Below are positions 10,961-19,459 of a stretch of DNA of 64,000 bases, piece after piece (the first letter of the stretch is position 1; each line of letters begins with the position of its first letter). The notes under the pieces were generated by a model. The model made no database searches, was not told the DNA's origin, and saw only the letters and a program-made list of their open reading frames with translations. Origin of the DNA: Paenibacillus sp. RC67 (lineage in GTDB: Bacteria; Bacillota; Bacilli; Paenibacillales; NBRC-103111); NCBI RefSeq assembly GCF_030020805.1, contig NZ_CP125098.1, positions 7,072,001-7,136,000 of the forward strand, written 5' to 3'. Both the position numbers and the translations under genes were made by a program.

Positions 10961-11141
10961 GAGAACCGTCCTTTTCAGGCACAGGGATAACATTACCGTT
11001 ACTGTATTCCTTTACAATATGGCCTTCTGCAGTTTTATATACAATGTATGTCTCGTTTGCCTTGGCATCTAACTTAGCTCGATCACCCGTAAGCTTAATT
11101 AGTTTCTGGATGTCTTTGAATTGATTCATTTGCATCACCAT
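10953..11141 (-). CDS. Small antitoxin candidate paired with the zeta-like toxin
   Basis: A 62-residue protein ending 8 bases inside the zeta-like gene, so the two are translationally coupled. AAGGA lies 6 bases before the first ATG; two further ATGs follow at codons 3 and 5 and the start is not certain. The sequence has a helical start (FKDIQKLIKLTGDRAKLDAKA) and a beta segment (TYIVYKTAEGHIVKEYSNG). The position, size and coupling fit an antitoxin; I do not recognise the family with certainty. Confidence 0.65.
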   Translation of the reverse strand: MVMQMNQFKDIQKLIKLTGDRAKLDAKANETYIVYKTAEGHIVKEYSNGNVIPVPEKDGSHA

Positions 11142-11193
11142 CCTTGTTCCTTAAGTATCGGCATTTGGTAATAATTATAACACACGTTTCTCA

Positions 11194-11403
11194 TTACATC
11201 GGAGTATCAATTATTATATCTATTTGATGATCATCTTCGGGTCTATTGTACATACGGCAAATAATTAGTGCATTCTTGGTGCCGGCGATCTTTCCTTTTA
11301 AAAATTCATTGTCAGGGTTCAATTGAAGCTCTTGTTGCAACTCCTCCAAGTTCCGTTCAAAATATTCAATTAATACATTGATTTCCTTTTCCAAAACAAT
11401 CAC
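11194..11403 (-). CDS. Small acidic helical protein, unknown function
   Basis: A 69-residue acidic protein with a long amphipathic helix (INVLIEYFERNLEELQQELQ) that could form a coiled coil. It lies between the excisionase-like gene and the toxin-antitoxin pair on the same strand. AAGAGGGTG precedes the start. No family was recognised. Its position next to an excisionase suggests an element-borne gene. Confidence 0.5.
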   Translation of the reverse strand: MIVLEKEINVLIEYFERNLEELQQELQLNPDNEFLKGKIAGTKNALIICRMYNRPEDDHQIDIIIDTPM

Positions 11404-11444
11404 CCTCTTTCCGATTCATAAAGATAGCTTACGAGTTTTCCATG

Positions 11445-11615
11445 TTAAATTCCACCTTGATTCCGGAGCCATTCCTCTATTATTTCAATAGAAAAAATTA
11501 TTCTTCTTCGAATTCTAACGTGAGGAATTTGTTTTTCCCGTACCATTGCATAGATACTATCGGTTGATACATTCAAATACTGGGCAACCTCAGAAACAGT
11601 AAAAGTTTTTTTCAA
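11445..11615 (-). CDS. Excisionase-like helix-turn-helix protein (TTG start)
   Basis: A 56-residue protein read from TTG at 11615, with AAAAGGA about 10 bases upstream; an ATG closer to it is followed at once by a stop. The sequence has FTVSEVAQYLNVSTDSIYAM, then the wing REKQIPHVRIRRRIIFS and EWLRNQGG, the pattern of MerR-like excisionase (helix_turn_helix_17) proteins. Such proteins bind att-site arms and direct excision, or act as small regulators. It is the nearest minus-strand gene to the recombinase cluster. Confidence 0.72.
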   Translation of the reverse strand: MKKTFTVSEVAQYLNVSTDSIYAMVREKQIPHVRIRRRIIFSIEIIEEWLRNQGGI

Positions 11616-12050
11616 ATTACATCATTCCTTTTCTATATTTCTAATTATTTTTTTGTTAAAATGTACCTACACTTATCATGCGAGCTCTCCTCATGCTCGT
11701 GCCTGTTCTCCACAGGCCAAAACAGCACCAAGCTGTAATTACGCTCCTCCTAGCGGCTAAAGTTATGCTCTCTTTAAGCATACCTAATTCGTGATTACAT
11801 GCGGAGAACCTAAATTCAAAACTCGCCTTCCTAATTCTCCCTGATCTGGCTAATAATTTTTAAACATTGCAATTGCAAACACTTTGAGCAATCTATCTCA
11901 AGGTGTTTTTAATGTGCAAATTAATTTTTACACGAATCGGTTCACATACAGTGCACCTGCAACCATAATAAAAAACTTCGTTCCCTTGGAGGTGTTCTAC
12001 TCAAACTCATTATTAATCAGTATGCTCACTGCTTTGCTTTTCCTTGGAAT

Positions 12051-12067
12051 CCTTAGTCTGACTGAGG
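12051..12067. promoter_or_regulatory. TTAGTC-type palindrome, copy 1
   Basis: CCTTAGTCTGACTGAGG is a palindrome around its central base with one G:T-type mismatch. Its core resembles those at 12232-12254 and 13171-13183. Confidence 0.4.
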
Positions 12068-12231
12068 ATGATTTAAACCTACTATTTCACGTTGTATAAA
12101 GCTTTTGATGGGGATTAGGTACAAGGTGTTTTCAATTTGGATGGATATTTAAAGATTCAAGTTCCTGGACTAATTTTAGTGGAGGTGTACTCGATAGTAT
12201 CAAATATTTCCTTTTATACGACCGATTTACG

Positions 12232-12254
12232 AATTCTTAGTCGGACTAAGAATT
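12232..12254. promoter_or_regulatory. TTAGTC-type palindrome, copy 2 (perfect 11-bp arms)
   Basis: AATTCTTAGTC and GACTAAGAATT are perfect inverted arms separated by one G. It lies about 30-50 bases upstream of the possible starts of the next gene, a good operator position. Confidence 0.5.
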
Positions 12255-12282
12255 TCAATAGCACTCCTAAAACTGCGATATC

Positions 12283-13137
12283 ATGGTTAGTGGTGATGAT
12301 CATATGACACTTGATCCAATAATGTATAAGACGAATCGCAGCGAAGTACACAAGTACTATAACATATACTTAATTGAGACACAGAAGAAAGAGCCCATAG
12401 AAAGTGCAGTTGTTAAAGCAAAAAATAAGATTCTAAATCTTTGGCATTATGAATTGCTTATTTTGCAAAGTTCTAAAGAGCACTGGGAAAGGCTGATGAA
12501 AGATCCAAGCCTTAATTTTAGGCGGGAGTTATGTGCTAACCTCTACAGACTCGAACGAGCAAATATCATGGAAGAGCTAGATCTATCAAGTGGTGCAGTC
12601 AGTAATCTATTTAATGGATCTACCAAGCCAAATTGGCCGCGGCCATTTCAACTTAGCGTTCTATTTGAGCACCCATGGCAGCTTGTAAATTATGAGATTC
12701 CTGATCCATATTCTTATTCTGAATCACCGGAGTACTTTGAAGAAAGAGTATCTAGAAAAATACACCTTAATGATCTGGCGAACGAAAGATCAAAAGTATT
12801 GAGCATAAGAGGATACGTGATTATCAATGCCCCAGAGTTGTTCCAAGAGGAATCAACTGCTTTAACCGGACGCTGGGTGACGACGTACCCCGAGTTTGAT
12901 TACTTTGAATTTCATCTGAATCACGAGCCTATAATCGATAAGTTACTTCGGGAAGCACTTCTGAAACTGTTCCCGATGGCTAAACACCTAATTACAACAT
13001 ATCGTCCATTTAAGCCGCCAGCCAAGCGAGCGTTATGGGTCATCATCCCTAAAAACGAATCATTACCTCCATACGAAGGAATGCTTCACGAACTGAAGGA
13101 ATATCGGGAGAATACGGAATACCACAGTCTGAAATAG
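12283..13137 (+). CDS. Unrecognised protein upstream of the recombinase trio
   Basis: A 284-residue protein (277 if it starts at the ATG at 12304); neither start has a strong ribosome binding site. I do not recognise the family. The segment ANIMEELDLSSGAVSNLFNGSTKPNW looks like a helix-turn-helix, which suggests DNA binding. A tryptophan- and proline-rich segment (HPWQLVNYEIPDPYSY) and a basic stretch (TYRPFKPPAKRALWVII) follow. No signal peptide or membrane segment is seen. Palindromes of the same type lie before and after it, and the trio of recombinases starts 100 bases downstream on the same strand. It may regulate or assist the recombinases. Confidence 0.7.
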   Translation: MVSGDDHMTLDPIMYKTNRSEVHKYYNIYLIETQKKEPIESAVVKAKNKILNLWHYELLILQSSKEHWERLMKDPSLNFRRELCANLYRLERANIMEELDLSSGAVSNLFNGSTKPNWPRPFQLSVLFEHPWQLVNYEIPDPYSYSESPEYFEERVSRKIHLNDLANERSKVLSIRGYVIINAPELFQEESTALTGRWVTTYPEFDYFEFHLNHEPIIDKLLREALLKLFPMAKHLITTYRPFKPPAKRALWVIIPKNESLPPYEGMLHELKEYRENTEYHSLK

Positions 13138-13170
13138 ATGCCGTAACAAGTCTTCAAATTATCGCCCAAT

Positions 13171-13183
13171 TTAGTTGAACTAA
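13171..13183. promoter_or_regulatory. TTAGTC-type palindrome, copy 3
   Basis: TTAGTTGAACTAA is a perfect 6-bp inverted repeat around a central G, related to the copies at 12051 and 12232. It lies between the unrecognised gene and the first recombinase. Confidence 0.45.
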
Positions 13184-13237
13184 GAAAAACGGACCACCAC
13201 CCCATTCGTGTCAATGCTAAGTATCAAAAGGACATGA

Positions 13238-14785
13238 ATGGAGGAAACTCAGGTGGATCACTTCGAAAAAACAAAACCTTCGAACCAAATCCCTCACCAG
13301 ATCAATGATCTGGAATCCACAAAAAAACAAGAATCTTTTCGGCAGAATGCTTCTTTTGCCGAAAAGATTCTTCTCAATGAAGGTATGTTTACTCGCTGCG
13401 GTGACGATCATGATATTAGAAAAATAACCCGAGCGAGGATTGAGAACATGCTGTACGCGAACAGTTTTGAGTTGTCAGAAACACCGGTCAATATCCACAT
13501 TGGACGTCAAGGAATCAACCACTGGATATGGGAAAACAAAGTAATACTCGATATTCCAACAAAAGTCTTAAAGGATTATCTCTATCAGAAGATGACGAAT
13601 GATGCCTTTGCTTTTTATAACGAGTATATCATGGCCCGAGAACTGGCACAAAAAATTGCTGCGTATCTAAAGATACCTATCAGTGAAATTTTGGATGAGC
13701 AACTTATGGATAATGAAGTCTTGACGTATTTATCAAAATCATTTGCAACAACTGGTAGAAAGCAAAATCTCATAGCGTTTGTAGTTCAGTATGCCAAACA
13801 GACTACCATGCACGATACAGAAAAATATCGCCTTCTGTTTACTCCGCTAGGAACACGTAAAGGAAAACCAGTTCATCCGAAAATTGAAATGTATATGAAG
13901 CAGTTAACAAAAGAAGGAAAATCCGAACTTACCATAGCAAGAGTCATAACTCACATCAATTCAATGCTGTTTTGGCTAGTTAACACTATGAAGGATTTCA
14001 CAGCGTGTGAATTGCATACAGTTCCAATCTTATCTATTAAAGAGATGCACCTACAGGAATTTCGCTCCTACCTTCTGAAGAAACAACGAAAAGGAGAGTA
14101 CAGCTCAATCACCATCAGTGAATGCATCTATGCGATTAAAAGCTTCTTTCTATTTTTGCAAAAAATTTTCGGCTTTCCAGACCCAGCAAAGAAAATAAAA
14201 TCCATCAAAGCGTCTCGATATCGTTTCCGAAACCTGCCTACTGAAGAACAGATCATTGCGTTTTTTAATGTGATTGAAATGTATTCCGAAAATCCACTTT
14301 TGGAGTGTATCGCTTTTCAATTCATGCTCACACTTGGATTGCGCTCTATGGAAGTCTCGCAAGTATCGTGGAATGACATTAACATGGGAATCCGAACGAT
14401 TTGTATTCACAGCAAAGGCGGAAAACATCACGAACTGCCGCTGGCGGGAAAACTATATCGTGATTTAGAAATTTTCCAGAGCATTACTTCAACGTCAAAG
14501 TACTTATTTGGCGATAATCCACAAAAGAGTACACGAGAACTTCAAAACAACTACAAATTATACAGTCTTATCGCTGGCTGGGCTTTCTCTGGTGGACTGC
14601 ATTTGTTCCGCCACTGTTTCGTGACTAATCTAGCAGGCCAAAGCCCGCCACCACAAGCACTTCAAGCACTTTCCAGGGTTGTTAGGATGGATACGGTTAG
14701 TTTGTATACCCACCTAAATCAGAAAACGAATTGGCTTTCTCAAGAAATTAACAAGCTTGATTATTCGTACCAAGGAGGTAAATGA
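13238..14785 (+). CDS. Tyrosine recombinase, first of a trio
   Basis: A 515-residue protein with a core-binding domain at about residues 200-310 and a catalytic domain after it. Catalytic residues visible are Arg in LGLRSMEVSQVSW, Lys in HSKGGKHHELP, the HxxR box HLFRH and the nucleophile Tyr in VSLYTHLN. AAAAGG lies 6 bases before the ATG. The stop overlaps the next recombinase by 4 bases (ATGA). The long N-terminal extension has no recognised domain. A perfect 15-bp inverted repeat lies inside its 5' coding part (13330-13371). Three recombinases in tandem resemble recombinase-in-trio elements and, less closely, Tn554 TnpA/TnpB. Confidence 0.85.
   Translation: MEETQVDHFEKTKPSNQIPHQINDLESTKKQESFRQNASFAEKILLNEGMFTRCGDDHDIRKITRARIENMLYANSFELSETPVNIHIGRQGINHWIWENKVILDIPTKVLKDYLYQKMTNDAFAFYNEYIMARELAQKIAAYLKIPISEILDEQLMDNEVLTYLSKSFATTGRKQNLIAFVVQYAKQTTMHDTEKYRLLFTPLGTRKGKPVHPKIEMYMKQLTKEGKSELTIARVITHINSMLFWLVNTMKDFTACELHTVPILSIKEMHLQEFRSYLLKKQRKGEYSSITISECIYAIKSFFLFLQKIFGFPDPAKKIKSIKASRYRFRNLPTEEQIIAFFNVIEMYSENPLLECIAFQFMLTLGLRSMEVSQVSWNDINMGIRTICIHSKGGKHHELPLAGKLYRDLEIFQSITSTSKYLFGDNPQKSTRELQNNYKLYSLIAGWAFSGGLHLFRHCFVTNLAGQSPPPQALQALSRVVRMDTVSLYTHLNQKTNWLSQEINKLDYSYQGGK
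13330..13371 (+). repeat. Perfect 15-bp inverted repeat inside the first recombinase gene
   Basis: AGAATCTTTTCGGCA (13330-13344) and TGCCGAAAAGATTCT (13357-13371) are exact complements with a 12-base loop. In mRNA this would form a strong stem-loop about 30 codons into the gene. Confidence 0.8.
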
Positions 14786-15891
14786 GTATGCCTATTTACG
14801 ATAAGGAATTTGAAATGGACCTCTTATTAGAGGATAAGATTAAAGAAATAGCCGAAGCCTACGGACCCCATAAATTTCTGCATGCCTTAAACCAAATGGA
14901 TTGGATTCCAAAAGTCACTAACAACGAAAAACCTGCAGAGCATGTAATGCTCTCCGATGCAGTCGAATTCTATTTTTCGAGTGATTCCTTTACAGAACTT
15001 GCAGAGAAATCACAAATAGCTTACCGCTATGAAATGAATTTGTTTATCAAATTCTGTAACCAACATTTCGATCAAGACCCGGATTTCAAAACGATCTGCA
15101 CCTCTCGATTTTTAAGTGATTATCTAACGCCAGTGAAAAATAAGAATACACGAAGTAAAAAGGCTGCATTTTTGAGAAGCTTTTTGCGAACCATTCTTAA
15201 AAACTTCTATGAAGAGAACATAGATAAACTAAAGCGGGTCTTGAAAGTAGAAGTTGATAAAAGACGTGTACCTCGTGCTTTCACCAAAGAACAAATTGAT
15301 GAGCTGATGATGCTAGCAAGATTAGGTCGTGAATCCCATCGAAACTTTATAATTCTGTGGACATTCCTCGGGACCGGGGTTCGCCTCAGTGAATTATGTA
15401 CTCTGCAGATTGGGGATATAAAACCACAAACGCAAGAGATTTACATTCGTTCAAAGGGCGAAAAGGAATTTAAAACTCCATGTAAAATTACTAATTTTTC
15501 GCTTGAGCTGTTGTGTAAATATGTAAATTTCAGATACGGCGCTATTAAGCACTCGCCTGATTATACTGAACGATATGTATTCTCCGACGAAAAAGGGGTC
15601 TCACCGCTGCATGAGAGTACAATCCAGAAAATGTTTAGCAGTCTCATTGATGAAGCGTCATCGATTACGGAGGATGACAAACGCGTTTATCAGCTATCTG
15701 TTCACTCCCTCCGTCATTCATTTGCCCTTTATTTGCTGGAGTCCGGTGTAAATATATACACCATTCAGGAGTTTCTTAGACACAAATGGCTCAGTTCAAC
15801 GCTCGTTTATCTTAAAATGTTTGACAGCATGCTTGTCAAAGTGATCAATCAACATCCGCTAGGAAATCTAAAAGTCAGTGATTTTTTCTAG
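14782..15891 (+). CDS. Tyrosine recombinase, second of a trio
   Basis: A 369-residue protein. The catalytic residues are visible: Arg in GTGVRLSELCTLQ, Lys in RSKGEKEFKTP, HxxR in VHSLRHSFA, the second His-equivalent in FLRHKW and Tyr in STLVYLKM. GGAGGTAA overlaps the end of the preceding gene and the ATG overlaps its stop by 4 bases, so translation is coupled. A second ATG two codons on is possible. It ends 10 bases before the third recombinase. Confidence 0.87.
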   Translation: MSMPIYDKEFEMDLLLEDKIKEIAEAYGPHKFLHALNQMDWIPKVTNNEKPAEHVMLSDAVEFYFSSDSFTELAEKSQIAYRYEMNLFIKFCNQHFDQDPDFKTICTSRFLSDYLTPVKNKNTRSKKAAFLRSFLRTILKNFYEENIDKLKRVLKVEVDKRRVPRAFTKEQIDELMMLARLGRESHRNFIILWTFLGTGVRLSELCTLQIGDIKPQTQEIYIRSKGEKEFKTPCKITNFSLELLCKYVNFRYGAIKHSPDYTERYVFSDEKGVSPLHESTIQKMFSSLIDEASSITEDDKRVYQLSVHSLRHSFALYLLESGVNIYTIQEFLRHKWLSSTLVYLKMFDSMLVKVINQHPLGNLKVSDFF

Positions 15892-15901
15892 GTGATCCGA
15901 A

Positions 15902-16858
15902 ATGAACAACATATTATTTGAATCGAAGTACTATAGATTTTGGTATGAGCATGTAGATCTTACAGCGAAGAAATATGTCGAACGTGACCTACGAAAATTC
16001 GAAAAGTATTTACATTTGAGAGGGTTTGAAGGCGAGCTTGATTTCGACAGGTTCCATGCCAGCCAAAAACATCCAGGCTCATTTCGTCCCATTCAGCAAT
16101 ACTTTATCGACCAATTCGTAGAGTATCTTCGCGTAGATTATCAGGCAACGAAGAATGTTATGTACAATGCGATCAGTTCGTTAAAGAATTTTTTTAAATT
16201 TCTATACGATATGGAGTTAATTCAACATAATCCGATGGAGGATTATCCAAATCCATATTACAACAGGCCGATCAAAAATACTGCACTTTCAAAAGAAGAA
16301 TGCCTTGCTCTTCTTGGTGCTGCCTTAAAAAAAGATCCATTCTTTCGTCAGGAATTCGTTTTGATCTGGTTCATGCTAATTACTGGGGTTAGAAATTCGG
16401 AAATTAGATCTATTTCTCGAACAAGTATTAACCTGGAGAGCAGGATGGTGTTGATTATACAAGGACAAAAAAATGATGCTCGTTCTACCAGCATCACAAC
16501 TGCTCTATCTGAAGAACTTAGACGGTATATTAATCATCCGAACTATATCGCTTGGAAGGAAAACGGAAATGACAAGCTATTTTTTCGGAAAAATAAACCA
16601 CTAACCGATAAAGCGTTACGTGTAATTCTAAAGAATTTATGCATGGGGGCAAATTTATCCAGGACCGTAACTCCTCATGACTTGAGACGTACAGCCGGCT
16701 ATCTCATGCAATCAGTCGGGATGAATATGGTCGAAATTCAAAGGCAGCTCGGACATCAGATAATGGCTACAACATTACGTTATATCCCGCCATTGAATGA
16801 CTTAGCGAAGATCCTGGCTCAGAAGGATAATAACAGTGCATTAATTTATCAACCATAA
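15902..16858 (+). CDS. Tyrosine recombinase, third of a trio
   Basis: A 318-residue protein with the usual SAM-like core-binding domain (residues 1-110) and catalytic domain. Arg in TGVRNSEIRSI, Lys in IQGQKNDARS, HxxR in PHDLRRTAG, the LGHQ box and Tyr in TTLRYIPP are all present, so it should be active. It is the last gene of the tightly packed trio. A short A-rich stretch follows before a truncated recombinase. Confidence 0.87.
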   Translation: MNNILFESKYYRFWYEHVDLTAKKYVERDLRKFEKYLHLRGFEGELDFDRFHASQKHPGSFRPIQQYFIDQFVEYLRVDYQATKNVMYNAISSLKNFFKFLYDMELIQHNPMEDYPNPYYNRPIKNTALSKEECLALLGAALKKDPFFRQEFVLIWFMLITGVRNSEIRSISRTSINLESRMVLIIQGQKNDARSTSITTALSEELRRYINHPNYIAWKENGNDKLFFRKNKPLTDKALRVILKNLCMGANLSRTVTPHDLRRTAGYLMQSVGMNMVEIQRQLGHQIMATTLRYIPPLNDLAKILAQKDNNSALIYQP

Positions 16859-16933
16859 GATAACCCTCACTCTTTTAGGACCGAATAGAACAAAAAAAAT
16901 GAAAACAAAAATAGCACAGAGGAGATTTGGTTT

Positions 16934-17407
16934 ATGGTTAAAAAAAACAATTGTCTAAATGCTAAAGAAATAGGCCTCGCAATAAAATGGGCACAAGAAA
17001 ATGACCAAGAATTATTATCAGCTATGTTTCTAAGCTTGATCGGGCTACGTTTTTCTGAAATTGTTTGTTTGCGTTGGGATCAGATTGATATCCGAAAAAA
17101 GATAATTCACATTCAAGGGAAATATAAATATAACCAATTTCCTATACCCGGTTCAATGATAAATTATTTATTAAAATATAGGAAAGGTTCGGAATTTGTC
17201 GTTCCAACCAGTCCATACGTACTGAGAAGAAAGGAAACAAGATTAGCTAATGCGACTGGTCTCTCACAGTTAAATTTGAGGAGTCTATATATTACCGTCA
17301 GAATGCTCAATTACCAAGCAATAGTTTCAAACTCGCTAATTCCCATAGAACCTACAGAAAAGCTCTGTACAATTTATTACCTGCGTCCATATTATAAGTA
17401 TGATTAG
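16934..17407 (+). pseudogene. Truncated tyrosine recombinase
   Basis: A 157-residue frame with the first catalytic arginine (LIGLRFSEIVCLRWDQID) and the beta-hairpin lysine region (IIHIQGKYKYNQFPIPG). It then loses similarity and has no HxxR box or nucleophile tyrosine in the right place. There is no N-terminal core-binding domain. AGAGGAG precedes the ATG. It looks like a fragment left by rearrangement, though a short regulatory recombinase-like protein cannot be excluded. Confidence 0.6.
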
Positions 17408-17459
17408 ATCTTTTCTAGGGGATACTGTTCTTCGTGACTAAGCGTGGTCACTGGTAAAA

Positions 17460-17506
17460 AGCGATCATCGAGAATGACAGCTGAAAGCTTGTTCTCGATG
17501 ATCGCT
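17460..17506. repeat. Perfect 15-bp stem-loop between recombinase genes
   Basis: AGCGATCATCGAGAA (17460-17474) and TTCTCGATGATCGCT (17492-17506) are exact complements with a 17-base loop. No T run follows. It may be a terminator, a recombination site or an element end. The rest of the gap to 17683 shows only the ribosome binding site of the integrase. Confidence 0.7.
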
Positions 17507-17683
17507 TGTCTTGTTGCAATTGGATAGGTTGGTCTTTGGGCTCCCGTTAAACTTTGGGTGCCTTTATTAATTATGAAACCGTATTATCCGTATCAACAAT
17601 GTTTCTTCTATCAGATAAATGGAAAAAATGCAGGTATAACTGCTGATGGTTAACCTCATTCGAGTAATGGAGTGATTTATTAA

Positions 17684-18862
17684 ATGGCTAACATCCAAAA
17701 ACGCGGGGACAATTCTTGGTTCCTGACTGTTAGTTTAGGCAAAGACCACCAAGGATTGTATATACGTCGCACAAAAACTGTTCATTGCCGAACCAAAAGA
17801 GAAGCTGAAAGCGAATATGCAAAATTTCGCCAAGAGGTTGAGGCTGGTGAATATATCGCACCTCAGAAGATGACATTCGGAGCATTTGTTGAAGAATGGC
17901 GGGATAAATATGCTGTTAAACATCTGGGCTATAAAACATTGTATACATACGAATCCAATCTAAAAATTCGTATTCTTCCTGCTTTCCAGCACATGCAATT
18001 GGAGAATATCAAACCCCTCCATATTGTAGATTTTCTTGATAAACTTGAAAAAGAAGGCAGCCGCGGAGATAAAAAAAGCGGAGGGTTAGCCTCCGGAACG
18101 ATTGAAATTAATCACCGTATCTTAAAAAACATTCTAAAACGTGCAGTTGAATGGAGAATTATCAAACGAAATCCGGTCAGTGATGTGCAAAAACCAAAAG
18201 TGGATTCAAAAGAGATTATCCCATACGACGAAGCAGAAGTAGAACAAATGCTTCGAGCCTTACAACGTGAACCTTATCACTGGAGGATAATGATTACATT
18301 AGCTCTTACAACCGGGTTACGACGGAGTGAGTTGCTTGGACTTGAATGGAAGCATCTTGATTTTAACACCGGTGTGTTAGATGTTTCACAAACCATGATT
18401 CATGCTCTGAAAGGTAAAGTCATCGTGAAACAGCCTAAAACAAAGAAATCCATTCGTAAAGTTGCATTACCAAGCTCCATGCTTAAGGAACTAAAGGAAT
18501 ATTATGACTATAGATTGAAAGAACGAAATGACATTGGGGATGCGTGGCGCGGCGGTGATTGGTTTTTTATGTTTTCACATACCGATGGACAACCATTCCA
18601 TCACGAACGGCCCTATCTTTGGTTTCGACAGTTCGTTAAGAAAAATGGGTTCCGGTATATCCGATTTCATGATCTTCGGCATACTTCGGCTACAATTCTA
18701 ATTAACCAAGGTGTTCATGCCAAAATCATTTCAGAGCGGTTAGGACACGGAAGCATTACTACAACAATGAACATTTATGGCCATGCTCTTCGGACTGCCG
18801 ACCAAGCAGCAGCTGATAAATTTGAATCGTTCTTTACATCTAAACCTGCACAAGGACAATAA
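17684..18862 (+). CDS. Site-specific integrase (Tn916/phage tyrosine recombinase family)
   Basis: A complete 392-residue integrase. It has an N-terminal AP2-like arm-binding domain (KRGDNSWFLTVSLG...RTKREAESEYAKF), a core-binding domain (MTFGAFVEEWRDKY...) and a catalytic domain. Catalytic residues: Arg in TTGLRRSELLGLEW, Lys in KQPKTKKSIRKV, HxxR in FHDLRHTSA, LGHGS and Tyr in TTMNIYGHA. GGAGTG precedes the ATG. It is unlike the three recombinases upstream and belongs to the type carried by integrative elements. A decayed relative lies at about 26.3-27.06 kb, and both are followed by the same palindrome. Confidence 0.93.
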   Translation: MANIQKRGDNSWFLTVSLGKDHQGLYIRRTKTVHCRTKREAESEYAKFRQEVEAGEYIAPQKMTFGAFVEEWRDKYAVKHLGYKTLYTYESNLKIRILPAFQHMQLENIKPLHIVDFLDKLEKEGSRGDKKSGGLASGTIEINHRILKNILKRAVEWRIIKRNPVSDVQKPKVDSKEIIPYDEAEVEQMLRALQREPYHWRIMITLALTTGLRRSELLGLEWKHLDFNTGVLDVSQTMIHALKGKVIVKQPKTKKSIRKVALPSSMLKELKEYYDYRLKERNDIGDAWRGGDWFFMFSHTDGQPFHHERPYLWFRQFVKKNGFRYIRFHDLRHTSATILINQGVHAKIISERLGHGSITTTMNIYGHALRTADQAAADKFESFFTSKPAQGQ

Positions 18863-18900
18863 CGAAGACGCCTAGGAGTATCCTGGCGTCTTCGGTTCAT
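18863..18900. repeat. Palindromic repeat after the integrase, copy 1
   Basis: CGAAGACGCC and GGCGTCTTCG form a 10-bp stem around TAGGAGTATCCT, followed by GTTCAT. The same sequence with one difference follows the decayed integrase at 27063-27100. No T run follows, so it may be a terminator or part of an attachment site. Confidence 0.65.
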
Positions 18901-19058
18901 TGATTACTGATTCCATATCTAGCAGCGCCTTTTAAAACGCTTCTTCAAGCTCCTTTTCACTGGCCTTTTGACATTTCTGCACCTTCATAAGTATAGGAAG
19001 CATCTAGCTCTTGAAACTCTCGTCAAATATGGCTCGGTATCTTAGGTTTAGCAGCTTA

Positions 19059-19448
19059 CTATTTGGACAAGTACTCCACAAGCGTTTCGGCAATTTTAAT
19101 AGGTGCGTTGTTCGTTGTAGATCGGTATATCCAACCGTTACTATCTTGCCATATAACAATTCCGTCAATCGCCACATTTTCGATAACATACATGTTGTGC
19201 GGGACATTCGGATTTAATTCCCATTCTTGTTTCGTCACTGTTACCACATGTCGGCGCTTGGATTTTGTAATACCAGTCAATTCTACTCCAACAGCAAGCA
19301 CAGCTCCGAATTCGGCGAGATACGTTCTATATTCATCAGCGAATCGCAAGCACAACTGTATTTCGGCATCTGAAATTTCTATTTGCGTAGCAGGAGCAAG
19401 TTGAAGCAGCTCAGGTAGTGCTTTTATTGAAGTAATAATGTTCGACAT
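19059..19448 (-). CDS. SUKH (SMI1/KNR4) family immunity protein
   Basis: A 129-residue protein starting at 19448, where GGGAGGG lies 4 bases before the ATG; the frame is open to 19490 but without a good start. The order LAEFGAVLAVGVELTGI ... VPHNMYVIENVAIDGIVIWQDSNGWIYRS matches YobK-like SUKH proteins, which bind and neutralise nuclease toxins of polymorphic toxin systems. It begins 12 bases after the stop of the LHH nuclease gene, the usual toxin-immunity order. Confidence 0.85.
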   Translation of the reverse strand: MSNIITSIKALPELLQLAPATQIEISDAEIQLCLRFADEYRTYLAEFGAVLAVGVELTGITKSKRRHVVTVTKQEWELNPNVPHNMYVIENVAIDGIVIWQDSNGWIYRSTTNNAPIKIAETLVEYLSK

Positions 19449-19459
19449 AATACCCTCCC

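Larger units (their letters stand above)
11616..12282. other. Long intergenic region with inverted repeats before the recombinase cluster
   Basis: No convincing gene lies here. It contains a 12-bp inverted repeat with one wobble (AAACACTTTGAG with CTCAAGGTGTTT, 11877-11908), two palindromes of the TTAGTC type and several spaced copies of AGGTGT (near 11901, 11991, 12123 and 12183). This is the kind of layout expected of a recombination or regulatory region upstream of transposon recombinases. Confidence 0.5.

Noticed and set aside
11884..12099. Plus-strand frame of 71 codons with a hydrophobic stretch
   Set aside because: There is no start signal, it overlaps the inverted repeats of the intergenic region, and no family was recognised.
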